Notes: generated by a model not told the origin, from the letters alone. Shown: positions 53,589-63,551, counted from the stretch's first letter. The stretch is DNA of 64,000 bases from JAJEBT01 sp965221485 (GCA_965221485.1 OZ244893.1:372001-436000); one strand, 5' to 3'. Made by a program: numbers and translations.

Positions 53589-53892
53589 GAGTCTTGCGTC
53601 ACCGGAGTGACAATCCGGCGGGGTGGGCAACCCATGGTCTTCCCTGTGCAGCCCTTCCTGCCGGGTATGTCTTCGGCTTCGTCACGAATTGATCCGACCC
53701 ATCTTGGCAGCACCCCCGGGGATCCCGGCCCGTGCAAATGCGACCGGGCGGCCGAATAGTTCATCGGCGCGATTTCACGGGAGCCGGGGGCAGGGGTGAT
53801 GCGCGTTGCCTCGCACCCGAAATCGGACGGCCGCTGGCCCTGTTGCACTGCGTTTTTCCAGTGCAGGTTGGCAGAAAATCGGACAGGCCGGG

Positions 53893-54807
53893 TCAGTGGC
53901 TTTCTGACGAGGATGCCGGAAGATGGAAACTGCTCCCGGGATCAATGGGACCGCCACAGGCCAGTCGGCCGGTTTCGACCATATGTTCCAGATGGGCGAG
54001 AACCGAGCGGGAGGCGGCACCATACATCGTTTCCGGCAGATGGCGGTACATCGACGCCACCATTCGGGGCACTGTATGCACGCCATTTGCGATGCAGTCG
54101 AGAATCTGGCGTTCCCGCATCAGGCGATGCGAGAGGTAGGCGCGCACGAAGGGCCGCGGGCGGGGAATTTCCGGACCGTGGCCCGGCAAATAGAGTTGGT
54201 CGTCGCGTGTCAGACAGAGGCGGAGGCTGTCGAGATACGCACCCATGTTTCCGTCAGGAGGCGAGACGATTGTGGTGTTCCATCCCATGACATGATCACC
54301 GGAAAAAAGTATGCCGGCCTCCCGGAGTGCGAAACAGTGATGGTTCGACATGTGGCCCGGGGTCGGAACCGCTTCCAGTGTCCATCCGGGTCCTTGCAGC
54401 AGTGTCCCGCCGTCGACCTCGAGATCAGGTGAAAAATCCTGCTGTGCAGCCTCGACGGGCTGACCACCCTCGAGCGGTTCAGGAAGGGCGCCTGCAATGG
54501 GAGCTCCGGTTCGCTGCCTGAGCCAGGTCGATGCGGGAGAATGATCCATGTGGGTATGAGTCACGACAATATGGGTGACGGTCTCGCCCTTGAGTGCGGC
54601 CTCGATGTTCTCTACGTGCTGTTCGATCATCGGTCCGGGATCGATGACGGCGACCTCTCCCGAGCCGACAATATAGGTGTTGGTGCCCTTGTAGGTGAAG
54701 GACGACGGATTCTCGGCCACGATGCGCCTGACGCCGGGCGCGACGTCCGTCGCCTCCCCGTATTCGAAAACCATGTCCTTGCGAAATGGAATGCTGCCTG
54801 CGCTCAT
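53893..54807 (-). CDS. MBL-fold metallo-hydrolase
   Basis: 304 residues with the metallo-beta-lactamase motif HTHMDHSPAS (about residue 80), VPTPGHMSNHHCF and FSGDHVMGW supplying further metal ligands, and a C-terminal helical segment as in LACTB2-like proteins. The family is mostly RNase- or hydrolase-type; the substrate is unknown. It starts 23 bases after the stop of the mrp gene, so the two are probably co-transcribed. Confidence 0.92.
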   Translation of the reverse strand: MSAGSIPFRKDMVFEYGEATDVAPGVRRIVAENPSSFTYKGTNTYIVGSGEVAVIDPGPMIEQHVENIEAALKGETVTHIVVTHTHMDHSPASTWLRQRTGAPIAGALPEPLEGGQPVEAAQQDFSPDLEVDGGTLLQGPGWTLEAVPTPGHMSNHHCFALREAGILFSGDHVMGWNTTIVSPPDGNMGAYLDSLRLCLTRDDQLYLPGHGPEIPRPRPFVRAYLSHRLMRERQILDCIANGVHTVPRMVASMYRHLPETMYGAASRSVLAHLEHMVETGRLACGGPIDPGSSFHLPASSSESH

Positions 54808-54830
54808 TGATGGGAGTCCTCCGCGTACCC

Positions 54831-55928
54831 CTACTCGAACACAATGTCGGGTGCTGCAGGAACGGCGTCATCGGTGCCGATGTGCTTCCACACAAGCTCG
54901 GCAATAGCGCGATAGGCGCGGGCATGATCCCCGTCGGGATCCGCAGCTGCAATCGGATGACCATCGTCGGAGCCCTGGCGAATCACCATGTCGAGCGGAA
55001 TCTCGCCAAGAAAGGGAACCTCCATCTTCCTCGCGGCAGTGCGTGCGCCTCCATGTGTGAACACGTCCGATCGGCTGCCGCAGTGGGGGCATATGAAGTA
55101 GCTCATGTTTTCGACAATGCCGAGAACCGGCACGTCGACCTTTCGGAACATGTTGAGTCCCTTGCGGGCATCGATCAGCGCAAGATCCTGCGGTGTGGAC
55201 ACGACGATGGCGCCGGCAAGGGGAACCCGTTGCGCCATGGTCAACTGAACATCTCCGGTGCCCGGAGGCATATCGACGACGAGCACATCCTGAGGCCCCC
55301 ACTGCACGTCGCGCATCATCTGCTCCAGAGCGCCCATGACCATCGGGCCACGCCAGATCATTGGTGTTTCGACGTCAATCATGAAGCCGATCGACATGCA
55401 GGTTACGCCATAGGCTTCCATCGGAATGATGATCTTGCCGTCCGGAGATGACGGACGGCCTGTGATTCCCATCAGCGTGGGTACAGAGGGACCATAGATA
55501 TCGGCATCGAGGAGAGCCGTGCGCAAGCCCATGGCTCGGAAGGACAGGGCCAGATTGGCGGCCGTAGTGGACTTGCCTACGCCACCCTTGCCGGATGAGA
55601 CCGCAACAATGGAACCGACCTGGGGAAGGAGCGGGCGCTGCTCCTGACGCGGCGGTGGAGCCTCACGGGACTGGTCCGAACGATGAGCTGCCAGGACAAC
55701 TGTCGCCGAAAGAACGCCTGGCTGCTCCCGGACAGTCTGCTCGGCCGATTTCCGGACCGGCTCCATCGCCTCTGCCTCTGAAGGCTCAATTTCAATCGAA
55801 AACTGGACATGGCCGCCCTTCACCACCAGGCCGCTGATCCGTCCTGACGAAGCCAGGCTGTCACCGGACCCTGGCAGGCGCACGTCCGACAACGCCGTAT
55901 TGATATCCTGTTCGGTTATTGGGGCCAT
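54831..55928 (-). CDS. Mrp/ApbC-type iron-sulfur cluster carrier ATPase
   Basis: 365 residues from ATG 55928 (MAPITEQDINTAL), the usual start of the N-terminal MIP18-like domain; the open frame to 56063 is unsupported. The deviant Walker A GKGGVGKST lies near residue 113, switch features LLDADIYGPSVP follow, and the CPHC cluster-binding pair is in FICPHCGSRSDVF. Mrp proteins bind and hand over iron-sulfur clusters to apo-proteins. It is divergent from hflK. Confidence 0.95.
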   Translation of the reverse strand: MAPITEQDINTALSDVRLPGSGDSLASSGRISGLVVKGGHVQFSIEIEPSEAEAMEPVRKSAEQTVREQPGVLSATVVLAAHRSDQSREAPPPRQEQRPLLPQVGSIVAVSSGKGGVGKSTTAANLALSFRAMGLRTALLDADIYGPSVPTLMGITGRPSSPDGKIIIPMEAYGVTCMSIGFMIDVETPMIWRGPMVMGALEQMMRDVQWGPQDVLVVDMPPGTGDVQLTMAQRVPLAGAIVVSTPQDLALIDARKGLNMFRKVDVPVLGIVENMSYFICPHCGSRSDVFTHGGARTAARKMEVPFLGEIPLDMVIRQGSDDGHPIAAADPDGDHARAYRAIAELVWKHIGTDDAVPAAPDIVFE

Positions 55929-56096
55929 ACCGGGATCTCCGACGGGTAACGATATAACTTGAAATACCCGGCGCATTCGCGCTACACAGTCGACGCGGAT
56001 CATCATATATAACGCCCTGACCCGCGCAACGGTCGATGATCGCATTGCGCGGATGCGGGACATCCGATGGAAACGATCTCAGATTGGACATCAGTC

Positions 56097-57215
56097 ATGC
56101 CGTGGAAACAGCAAGGTGGTGGACCTTGGGGAGGCGGCGGAAGCCAGGGCCCCTGGGGCGGGGGCGCTCCCCCCGGTGGCGGAAGAGGCGGATCCGGGCC
56201 TCCGGATTTCGAAGACATCATTCGCCAGGGCCAGGACCGGGTTCGCAAAATCCTGCCAAGCGGTTTTGGAGGGAAGCGCGGTGTTCTCATTCTGCTCCTT
56301 GCGCTCGTCCTGTTGTGGCTCCTGACGGGCCTCTACCGGGTTCAGCCGGGAGAAAAGGGCGTCGAGCTTCTTTTTGGTGAGTTCATCAAGACGACAGAGC
56401 CCGGCCTGAATTTCTGGGCACCATGGCCGCTCGGAACCGTCTACCGCCCCAATGTGGAACGGACCAATCAGCTCAATGTCGGCTTTCGCTCCCTGTCACA
56501 GGTCTCCCGGACCGATGGCATCCGAGACGTGCCGGAAGAGAGTCTGATGCTGACCGGCGACCAGAACATCATCGATATCGATTTCGTCGTGCAATGGCGC
56601 ATTGGCAGCCCACGCGATTACCTTTTCAATATTCGCGAGCCCGAACTGACGATCAAGCGTGGTGCAGAGAGCTCGATTCGCGAGATCGTGGGCCAGACGC
56701 CGCTGGAGGAAGTGCTCGCAACACAGCGTCAGCAGGTCGAGACACGAACCAAGGAAGTCCTTCAGCGAATACTCGATGACTATCGCGCCGGCGTCTTTAT
56801 TGCCGAGGTCAAGCTTCAGAAAGTGGATCCGCCGCAAAAAGTGATCGATGCCTTCAATGACGTTCAACGAGCCCGCCAGGATCGTGAACGCCAGCAAAAT
56901 GAGGCCGAGGCCTACCGGAACGATATTTTGCCCAAAGCGAACGGCGAGGCAGAGCGCCTGATCCAGGAAGCGACCGCCTATCGCGAGCAGTTGATTCGCG
57001 AGGCCGACGGTGAGGCCAAGCGTTTCGTGTCGGTGTATGAAGCTTACAAGGGCGGCAAATCCGTGACCCAGCGCCGGCTTTACCTCGAGCGCATGCAGGA
57101 GGTTCTGAGGACCTCCGAAAAGGTGATCATTGACAGTGGAGCCGGAGGAAGCGGGGTGGTTCCGTATCTTCCGCTCCCGGAACTGCGCAAGAGACAGGCG
57201 GAGGCAGAAGAATGA
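56097..57215 (+). CDS. hflK: FtsH protease modulator HflK
   Basis: 372 residues from ATG 56097 (MPWKQQGGGPWG), where HflK proteins usually begin; ATG 56067 would add ten unconserved residues. The Gly/Pro-rich N-terminus is followed by a transmembrane segment (VLILLLALVLLWLL near residue 64) and the prohibitin/SPFH domain starting RVQPGEKGVELLFGEF, then a coiled coil (RQDRERQQNEAEAYR). It forms the periplasmic HflKC cage around FtsH. The stop overlaps hflC (ATGA). Confidence 0.95.
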   Translation: MPWKQQGGGPWGGGGSQGPWGGGAPPGGGRGGSGPPDFEDIIRQGQDRVRKILPSGFGGKRGVLILLLALVLLWLLTGLYRVQPGEKGVELLFGEFIKTTEPGLNFWAPWPLGTVYRPNVERTNQLNVGFRSLSQVSRTDGIRDVPEESLMLTGDQNIIDIDFVVQWRIGSPRDYLFNIREPELTIKRGAESSIREIVGQTPLEEVLATQRQQVETRTKEVLQRILDDYRAGVFIAEVKLQKVDPPQKVIDAFNDVQRARQDRERQQNEAEAYRNDILPKANGEAERLIQEATAYREQLIREADGEAKRFVSVYEAYKGGKSVTQRRLYLERMQEVLRTSEKVIIDSGAGGSGVVPYLPLPELRKRQAEAEE

Positions 57216-58090
57216 TCTCGAATCTCCGACTGATAATTGGCGGAATCATCCTCATTGTGATCGGGATGATCGCATTCAGCTCGACATTCATCGTGGCCGA
57301 AACCCGCCAGGCGCTGATCCTTGAGTTTGGTCAGCCCCGGCAGGAGGAGCGCGACCCGGGCCTACACTTCAAGCTGCCCTGGCGCAGCGTGACCTATTAT
57401 GATCGGCGGGTCCTCAGCCTTGATCCTCCGGCTCAGGAGATCATCCTGTCCGATCAGAAGAGGATCATCGTTGACGCCTATGTCCGCTACCGCATCATTT
57501 CGCCGCTCAGGTTCCGGCAAAGGGCGGATACGGAACAGAACTTCATCAACATCTTCGGACGAAGGCTGAATTCTGCGGTTCGTGCCGAAATCGGACGCAT
57601 CCTTCTGGGGGACGTACTGTCGAGCAAGCGTGACGACGTGATGGCCACCATCACAACCGAATTGAAGGAACAGGCAGAGGAATTCGGTATTTCGGTGGTT
57701 GATGTTCGTATCGGACGGACGGATTTGCCGGAAACCACGAGTGAATCGGTCTATAACCGGATGCGGTCCTCACGTGTTGCGCAGGCCGCGAAACTCCGGT
57801 CGGAGGGGGCCGAAATCAAGGCCCGGATTCAGGCAAATGCGGATCGCGAGCGAACCATCATTCTGGCTGAAGCGCGACGCCAGGCCCAGATTCTTCGGGG
57901 TGAGGGAGAGGCGGAAAAAACACGAATCCTGATCGATGCCTTTTCAAAGGATTCCGAATTCTTTGCCTTCTACCGGTCGCTCGAAGCCTATGGCGAAGCA
58001 CTCGGCGAAGGTACAACCATGGTCCTCTCTCCGGACAGCGAGTTCTTCAAGTTCTTCGGAAGCCTTATTACAGCCGAGGAAGGCGGATAA
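57212..58090 (+). CDS. hflC: FtsH protease modulator HflC
   Basis: 292 residues with an N-terminal anchor (IIGGIILIVIGMIAFSSTFIV), the SPFH core (QALILEFGQPRQEERDPGLHFKLPW) and the ERTIILAEARRQAQILRGEGEAEKTRI segment typical of HflC, plus the end FFKFFGS. It partners HflK in regulating FtsH. It overlaps hflK and precedes a DUF2065 gene by 12 bases; this order through degP is common in proteobacteria. Confidence 0.96.
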   Translation: MISNLRLIIGGIILIVIGMIAFSSTFIVAETRQALILEFGQPRQEERDPGLHFKLPWRSVTYYDRRVLSLDPPAQEIILSDQKRIIVDAYVRYRIISPLRFRQRADTEQNFINIFGRRLNSAVRAEIGRILLGDVLSSKRDDVMATITTELKEQAEEFGISVVDVRIGRTDLPETTSESVYNRMRSSRVAQAAKLRSEGAEIKARIQANADRERTIILAEARRQAQILRGEGEAEKTRILIDAFSKDSEFFAFYRSLEAYGEALGEGTTMVLSPDSEFFKFFGSLITAEEGG

Positions 58091-58102
58091 GCGCTGGCCA
58101 GC

Positions 58103-58297
58103 ATGACGGACGAGTTGATCATCGCGTTTGCCCTCGTTCTGGTGATAGAAGGAAGCCTGTACGCATTGTTCCCTGCAGGTATGAAGCGCATGGCGCTTCG
58201 ACTTGAACAGATGTCTGTCTCCGCGCTCAGAAATGCTGGTCTGCTGGCCGCTGTCCTCGGTGTCGGCGTGGTCTGGCTCGTGCGCCGGCAGGGATAG
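58103..58297 (+). CDS. DUF2065 small membrane protein
   Basis: 64 residues with two predicted membrane helices (LIIAFALVLVIEGSLYALF; AGLLAAVLGVGVVWLV) and the family feature LFPAGMKRMALRLEQM between them. The function is unknown. It sits between hflC and degP, as in many proteobacteria, which hints at a role in envelope protein quality control. Confidence 0.88.
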   Translation: MTDELIIAFALVLVIEGSLYALFPAGMKRMALRLEQMSVSALRNAGLLAAVLGVGVVWLVRRQG

Positions 58298-58338
58298 CCA
58301 AGACTGTCCCTGTACGGGCGATCAGAAGGAGAGGCGGA

Positions 58339-59805
58339 ATGATGGCAACAGCATCGGTTTGTCGCAACCGCGTCCTGGCAGCACTGTTCGGCCTTCTGGT
58401 GATGGTGGATGCCGCATCGGCCCGCTCCATACCGGCAAGTTTTGCAGATCTGGCCGAACGTCTTCTGCCATCAGTCGTGAACATCTCGACGCGTCAGGTC
58501 GAGAAACGGACGGGCTCCGACGGCCCCGAAACGCCACCGGGCCCTCCCGGCTCCGCGCTGGAAGAATTGTTCCGGCAGTTCATGGAGCGTGGCCGACCGC
58601 AAAACCGGCCGCCAACAACGTCACTGGGGTCCGGCTTCATCATCGATCCCCAAGGGTATATCGTCACAAACAATCATGTCATCGAAGAGGCGGATCGCAT
58701 TACGGTGACGCTTCACGATGAAACCAGAATGGAAGCTCGGGTCGTGGGACGTGACCCCAAGACCGATCTTGCCCTTCTGAAGGTGAACCCCGAGACTCCG
58801 CTGAATGCTGTTGCTTTTGGCGATTCGTCAATGTTGCGGGTTGGTGACTGGGTCCTCGCGATCGGTAATCCTTTTGGTCTCGGGGGCACGGTGACGACGG
58901 GGATTGTCAGTGCGCGCCAGCGCGACATCAACTCGGGACCCTATGACGACTTCATCCAGACTGATGCAGCCATCAATGGAGGAAATTCCGGCGGTCCCAT
59001 GTTTGATCTCGATGGCAATGTCGTGGGGATCAATACCGCCATATTTACGCCCTCGGGACTGAGTGTCGGGATCGGATTTGCGATCCCTTCCAATCTGGCC
59101 GGACCCATCATTAAACAGCTCCGTCAATTCGGAAAGGCGCGCCGCGGCTGGCTCGGTGTACAAATCCAGGATGTGACCGACGAGATCGCAAGGAGTCTTG
59201 AGCTGGCCAGGGCAGAAGGAGCCTTGGTTGCAGCGGTTACGGAGGACAGCGCAGCGGCCCGGGCCGGTATCGAGGTCGGAGACGTGATTCTCGAATTTGA
59301 TGGCAGGAGCATACGACGAATGCGGCACCTCCCGCGGATTGTGGCCGAGACGGAAGTGGGCAAGACCGTCGAGGTCGTGATATGGCGGCAGGGTCGACGC
59401 CAGGCCGTTTCCGCAAGTCTCGGGGAACTTCCCCAGGAGGATCCGATGGCCAGGGCAGCGGTGCCTGACGCGGAGGAAGAGGCGGCCGTGGCCCTGCATG
59501 TTCCCGAGGTCGGGGTAACCCTGTCGAAGATTACCCAGCCATTGCGGACGCAGTTCTCTCTCGGAGATACGGTGGAAGGTGTTGTCGTGACCGAGGTCTC
59601 CCCTGGAAGCGCAGCCGAAAGAAAGGACCTCCGTCCGGGCATGGTCATCAGAAAGGTCGGTCCCCAGCAGCGCACGGTGGACTCACCCCGGACGGTCGTC
59701 GAGCAGGTCCGTCGCGCGCGTGAGGCCGGTCAATCCACAATTCTCATGCTGCTTGAGGTTGATGGCAGTCCCCGCTTTGTTGGCCTCGATATTGATTCGG
59801 GTTGA
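58339..59805 (+). CDS. Do-family periplasmic serine protease (DegP/MucD)
   Basis: 488 residues with a signal peptide (cleavage likely after AASA, near residue 30). The trypsin-like domain holds the triad His in TNNHVIEEAD, Asp in KTDLALLKV, and Ser in GGNSGGPMF. Two PDZ domains follow (RRGWLGVQIQDVT; VVVTEVSPGSAAERKDLRPG), the usual DegP architecture. It degrades or refolds misfolded periplasmic proteins. It is in the same strand order as hflKC and DUF2065, and miaA overlaps its stop. Confidence 0.95.
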   Translation: MMATASVCRNRVLAALFGLLVMVDAASARSIPASFADLAERLLPSVVNISTRQVEKRTGSDGPETPPGPPGSALEELFRQFMERGRPQNRPPTTSLGSGFIIDPQGYIVTNNHVIEEADRITVTLHDETRMEARVVGRDPKTDLALLKVNPETPLNAVAFGDSSMLRVGDWVLAIGNPFGLGGTVTTGIVSARQRDINSGPYDDFIQTDAAINGGNSGGPMFDLDGNVVGINTAIFTPSGLSVGIGFAIPSNLAGPIIKQLRQFGKARRGWLGVQIQDVTDEIARSLELARAEGALVAAVTEDSAAARAGIEVGDVILEFDGRSIRRMRHLPRIVAETEVGKTVEVVIWRQGRRQAVSASLGELPQEDPMARAAVPDAEEEAAVALHVPEVGVTLSKITQPLRTQFSLGDTVEGVVVTEVSPGSAAERKDLRPGMVIRKVGPQQRTVDSPRTVVEQVRRAREAGQSTILMLLEVDGSPRFVGLDIDSG

Positions 59806-60734
59806 AACCGCAACAAAGCCTCATCATCGCAGGACCGACCGCGAGCGGAAAATCGTCACTGGCCGTTGCGCTGGCCGAACGCCTTGGCGGAACGGTCATC
59901 AATGCAGATTCCATGCAGATTTATCGAGAGCTGGCGATCGTCACGGCGCGGCCCAGGGGAGAGACACTGGATCGGGCTCCGCACCGGCTCTATGGTGTCC
60001 TTGATATCCGTGACCGCTGCACCGCCGGCCGATGGCGCAGCATGGCGCTGAAGGAAATACGGACAAGCCGCAAGCACGGACGAATCCCCATTCTTGTCGG
60101 GGGCAGCGGCCTTTATCTCTACGCGCTCACACACGGCCTCCACAGCCTGCCCTCCGTTCCACCCCGAATCAGGGGTGAACTGAAGGAACGTCTCGAGAGA
60201 GAGGGGGTGGCCGGTCTCTATGCCGAGCTCCAGACCCGTGATCCGGAGACCGCAGCAGGAATCGGGAAAAATGATCAACAACGGATCGTACGCGCTCTCG
60301 AGGTCATCGAGCATACCGGTCGCGGCCTGTCCCGTTGGTATGGTGAGGGAGAACGGTTGGGGGATTCTGATAGCTCGTTCCTCACAATACTGGTCATGCC
60401 TCCGAGGGCTGAGCTTCAGGCAGCCTGTGACCGGCGCTTTCTGGCGATGCTTGATGCAGGTGCTGTGGCGGAGGTCGAACGCTTCCGGGAGGTGGACAGC
60501 GAAAAGACCTGCCCGCTCTGGAAAGCGGTGGGGGTTCAACCGATCTCCGACCATCTTGATGGCAGCCTGTCCAGAAACCAGATGATCGCCCGGGCGCAGA
60601 GAGACACCCGTCGCTATGCCAAGCGGCAGGTGACATGGTTTCGTCACCGGACAGTTGCTGACGTCCTCGTCCAGGGTCTGTGCGGCGAGGATTCGGCTGA
60701 CAGGATCTGTCAGGATATAGCGGAACCCCTTTAG
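59802..60734 (+). CDS. miaA: tRNA dimethylallyltransferase
   Basis: 310 residues from TTG 59802, overlapping the degP stop (TTGA). Walker A GPTASGKSSLAVALAER, NADSMQIYRELAIVTARP, and the insert and catalytic parts GGSGLYLYALTHGL and RRYAKRQVTWFR are all present. It prenylates A37 of tRNAs reading UNN codons. No hfq follows; the ilv genes come next after 460 bases. Confidence 0.95.
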   Translation: MKPQQSLIIAGPTASGKSSLAVALAERLGGTVINADSMQIYRELAIVTARPRGETLDRAPHRLYGVLDIRDRCTAGRWRSMALKEIRTSRKHGRIPILVGGSGLYLYALTHGLHSLPSVPPRIRGELKERLEREGVAGLYAELQTRDPETAAGIGKNDQQRIVRALEVIEHTGRGLSRWYGEGERLGDSDSSFLTILVMPPRAELQAACDRRFLAMLDAGAVAEVERFREVDSEKTCPLWKAVGVQPISDHLDGSLSRNQMIARAQRDTRRYAKRQVTWFRHRTVADVLVQGLCGEDSADRICQDIAEPL

Positions 60735-61049
60735 GCGGCCCCGGAAACCGGACCGTGCAATCCGGGGACCGTCAGGACCGGGACATTTTTCCTTCATGTC
60801 CGGACCGTTGCAGCAGGTGAGGTCGGTCCCGTCTGCGCCTGCAGAGGGAATCAGGGACAAGGATGCCACTGCCCGGGTCCCGGAAGCGCGGCGACGGGAA
60901 CAATGGTCAAGGGGTCCGGCAGGCATCAACCAGAGTGTCGTTTGAGATCGAAAAGCGGTAAGCGGATCGATGCGTCGGCTCCCTCCCGTTGGCGGGCATG
61001 CCTGCAGCGCGGCACCGGATTCGTGGCTGGTCCGCAGGATCAAATTGTG
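60735..61049. other. Intergenic region between miaA and the ilv promoter
   Basis: 315 bases. A hairpin CCCCGGA/TCCGGGG (60739-60767) lies just after miaA but has no T tract directly behind it (ATTTTT occurs at about 60784). No gene is supported. Confidence 0.45.
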
Positions 61050-61078
61050 TTGACCGGTGCGCGGTGCGCAGCTAGGTT
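61050..61078 (+). promoter_or_regulatory. Promoter of the ilvBH operon
   Basis: TTGACC (61050-61055), exactly 17 bases, TAGGTT (61073-61078); the predicted start is near 61085, about 110 bases before ilvB. Confidence 0.6.
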
Positions 61079-61116
61079 TGTGCGCCGCAGCAACCATTGG
61101 CCGCTGCCTGGCAAAG

Positions 61117-61145
61117 AACCGGCCATCTGGCCGGTTTGTCTTGTC
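61117..61145 (+). terminator. Leader hairpin before ilvB, possible attenuator
   Basis: AACCGGCC (61117-61124), loop ATCT, GGCCGGTT (61129-61136), followed by the T-rich TGTCTTGTC. It lies inside the predicted ilvB leader, where alphaproteobacterial ilv operons can have attenuators. No branched-chain-rich leader peptide was found ahead of it, so the role is uncertain. Confidence 0.4.
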
Positions 61146-61194
61146 AGATCAAGGGCGGACGAGACGGCCAGGCCGACGATCGGAGATCGGTTCC

Positions 61195-62955
61195 ATGACG
61201 GATCATAAAATGAACGGATCCAGTATCATTCTCAAGGCGCTTGTCGAGGAAGGCGTCGATACGGTATTCGGTTATCCTGGCGGCGCGGTACTGCCGATTT
61301 ATGACGAAATTTTCAAGCAGAACCAGCTTCGCCACATTCTGGTCCGTCAGGAAGGCGGTGCCGTCCACATGGCTGAGGGCTATGCCCGGTCTACCGGGAA
61401 GGTCGGAGTCGTCCTTGTGACGTCGGGCCCCGGTGCCACAAATTCCGTGACCGGATTGACCGATGCCCTGATGGACAGCGTTCCGATTGTTTGCCTGACG
61501 GGGCAGGTTCCCACCCATCTGATCGGCAATGACGCCTTCCAGGAAGCGGATACGACCGGCATCACACGACCCTGCACAAAGCACAATTACCTGGTGAAGC
61601 ATGTTGATGATCTGGCAACCGTTATCCATGAGGCGTTCCATATCGCCCGGACCGGTCGGCCGGGCCCCGTTGTCATCGACCTGCCAAAGGATGTCCTGAT
61701 GGCCGAAGGCGCGTACGTGCGTCCGGAGTTGACCCGCCATCGCAGCTACCGTCCCCGCACCGAAGCGCGTCAGAGCGAAATCGATCGGGCCGTGTCCATG
61801 ATCGCGGAAGCCAGGCGTCCGGTGTTCTATTGCGGCGGAGGAGTGATAAACTCCGGTCCCGATGCCTGCGATCGCCTTCAGCGGTTTGTCAGAATGACAG
61901 GGTATCCGGTAACCCTGACCCTGATGGGTCTGGGCGCCTACCCGGCATCCGACGAACAATTCCTGGGTATGCTGGGAATGCACGGCACCTACGAAGCCAA
62001 TATGGCAATGCATGATGCTGACCTGATCATCGCACTGGGTGCCAGGTTTGACGATCGCATCACTGGACGGCTGGCGGATTTCTCGCCCGGATCCCGGCGA
62101 ATCCATGTCGATATCGATCCGTCATCGATCAACAAGAATGTACCGGTTGATCTGGCGGTCGTCGGCGATGTGGGTACGGTTCTGGATCAGATGATGAACG
62201 CATGGAAGGCGCGGGAGGCGAGAATCAACCGGACCGCGCTGCAAACCTGGTGGTCGACAATCGAGGAATGGAGAGCGGTGAAGTGCCTCGACTATCGCCA
62301 GTCATCTTCGGTTATCAAGCCGCAATATGCCATAGAGCGCCTCTTTGAACTTACCAAAGACCGTGACTGTTACATCACGACCGAGGTCGGCCAGCATCAG
62401 ATGTGGGCTGCGCAATTCTACGGATTCGACCAGCCCAATCGCTGGATGACATCGGGCGGCCTCGGAACCATGGGGTATGGATTGCCGGCAGCCATCGGGG
62501 TGCAGGTCGCCCACCCCGAGTCCCTTGTCATCGATATAGCCGGTGAAGCCTCCTTCCTCATGAACATGCAGGAGTTGTCGACGGCAGTGCAATATCGAAC
62601 ACCTGTCAAGGTGTTCCTGATCAACAACGAATATATGGGTATGGTTCGCCAGTGGCAGGAACTTCTTCATGGTGGTCGTTATTCCGAGAGCTACATGGAG
62701 TCTTTGCCCGACATGGTCAGACTGGCCGAGGCCTGTCACTGGGTCGGACTTCGGGCCACACACCCCGACGAGGTCGATGATGTGATCATGGAGATGATCT
62801 CGACCGACCGCCCGGTCATTGCAGATATCATGGTGGACAAGACCGAGAACTGTTTCCCGATGATCCCCTCCGGTGCTGCCCATAATGAGATGATCCTGGG
62901 ACCGGACGAAGGCATCGCCACGCCTGTATCTGAAGAAGGCATGGTGCTCGTGTGA
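61195..62955 (+). CDS. ilvB: Acetolactate synthase large subunit
   Basis: 586 residues from ATG 61195 (the frame is open to 61057 without similarity). TPP enzyme motifs: the catalytic Glu in VRQEGGAVHMAEGYAR, TSGPGATNSVTGLTDA, the central domain, and the TPP-Mg site GEASFLMNMQELSTAVQYR with NNEYMGMVRQWQ. It condenses two pyruvates, or pyruvate and 2-ketobutyrate, in the first committed step of valine, leucine and isoleucine synthesis. ilvH follows after 83 bases and ilvC after that, the standard alphaproteobacterial order. Confidence 0.97.
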   Translation: MTDHKMNGSSIILKALVEEGVDTVFGYPGGAVLPIYDEIFKQNQLRHILVRQEGGAVHMAEGYARSTGKVGVVLVTSGPGATNSVTGLTDALMDSVPIVCLTGQVPTHLIGNDAFQEADTTGITRPCTKHNYLVKHVDDLATVIHEAFHIARTGRPGPVVIDLPKDVLMAEGAYVRPELTRHRSYRPRTEARQSEIDRAVSMIAEARRPVFYCGGGVINSGPDACDRLQRFVRMTGYPVTLTLMGLGAYPASDEQFLGMLGMHGTYEANMAMHDADLIIALGARFDDRITGRLADFSPGSRRIHVDIDPSSINKNVPVDLAVVGDVGTVLDQMMNAWKAREARINRTALQTWWSTIEEWRAVKCLDYRQSSSVIKPQYAIERLFELTKDRDCYITTEVGQHQMWAAQFYGFDQPNRWMTSGGLGTMGYGLPAAIGVQVAHPESLVIDIAGEASFLMNMQELSTAVQYRTPVKVFLINNEYMGMVRQWQELLHGGRYSESYMESLPDMVRLAEACHWVGLRATHPDEVDDVIMEMISTDRPVIADIMVDKTENCFPMIPSGAAHNEMILGPDEGIATPVSEEGMVLV

Positions 62956-63038
62956 TTGCGCTTCCGGCCAGACGACCCGGAGAGCGGGGGCGGAACCGCG
63001 GCTCCGGTTCCTGGTACTGTTGAGAGTGGTTCGGGTAA

Positions 63039-63551
63039 GTGACGCCTGATCCCGGGCAGGAACGACACACGATCGGAGTGCTCGTTGATAACGAGGCCGG
63101 AGTACTGGCGCGAGTCATTGGTCTGTTTTCGGGCCGTGGCTACAATATCGAAAGCCTTACGGTCGCCGAAGTTGACGCCCAGGCTGCGCTCAGCCGCATC
63201 ACCATCGTGACCACGGGGACGCCCATGGTCATCGAGCAGATCAAGGCACAGCTGGATCGTCTGGTACCGGTCCATCGGGTGGTTGACCTCACCGTTGACG
63301 GTCCGTCGGTGGAGCGGGAACTGGCATTGGTCAAGGTCTGCGGTACCGACAACAAGCGTGTCGAAGCCCTCAGAATCGCCGATATCTTTCGGGCCAGGGC
63401 CATTGACAGCACTCACGAGTCCTTTGTCTTCGAAATTTCCGGTTCGACCCAGAAACTGAATGCCTTCATCAATCTGATGGTGCCGCTCGGACTGATCGAT
63501 GTATCGCGGACCGGTGTGGTCGCCATTGCCCGGGGAGAAGACGAGTTCTGA
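63039..63551 (+). CDS. ilvH: Acetolactate synthase small (regulatory) subunit
   Basis: 170 residues from GTG 63039. The N-terminal ACT domain is HTIGVLVDNEAGVLARVIGLFSGRGYNIESLTVA, followed by ITIVTTG, KVCGTDNKRVEA and the C-terminal ALS_ss domain with TGVVAIARGED. It binds valine and modulates the large subunit. Confidence 0.96.
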   Translation: MTPDPGQERHTIGVLVDNEAGVLARVIGLFSGRGYNIESLTVAEVDAQAALSRITIVTTGTPMVIEQIKAQLDRLVPVHRVVDLTVDGPSVERELALVKVCGTDNKRVEALRIADIFRARAIDSTHESFVFEISGSTQKLNAFINLMVPLGLIDVSRTGVVAIARGEDEF

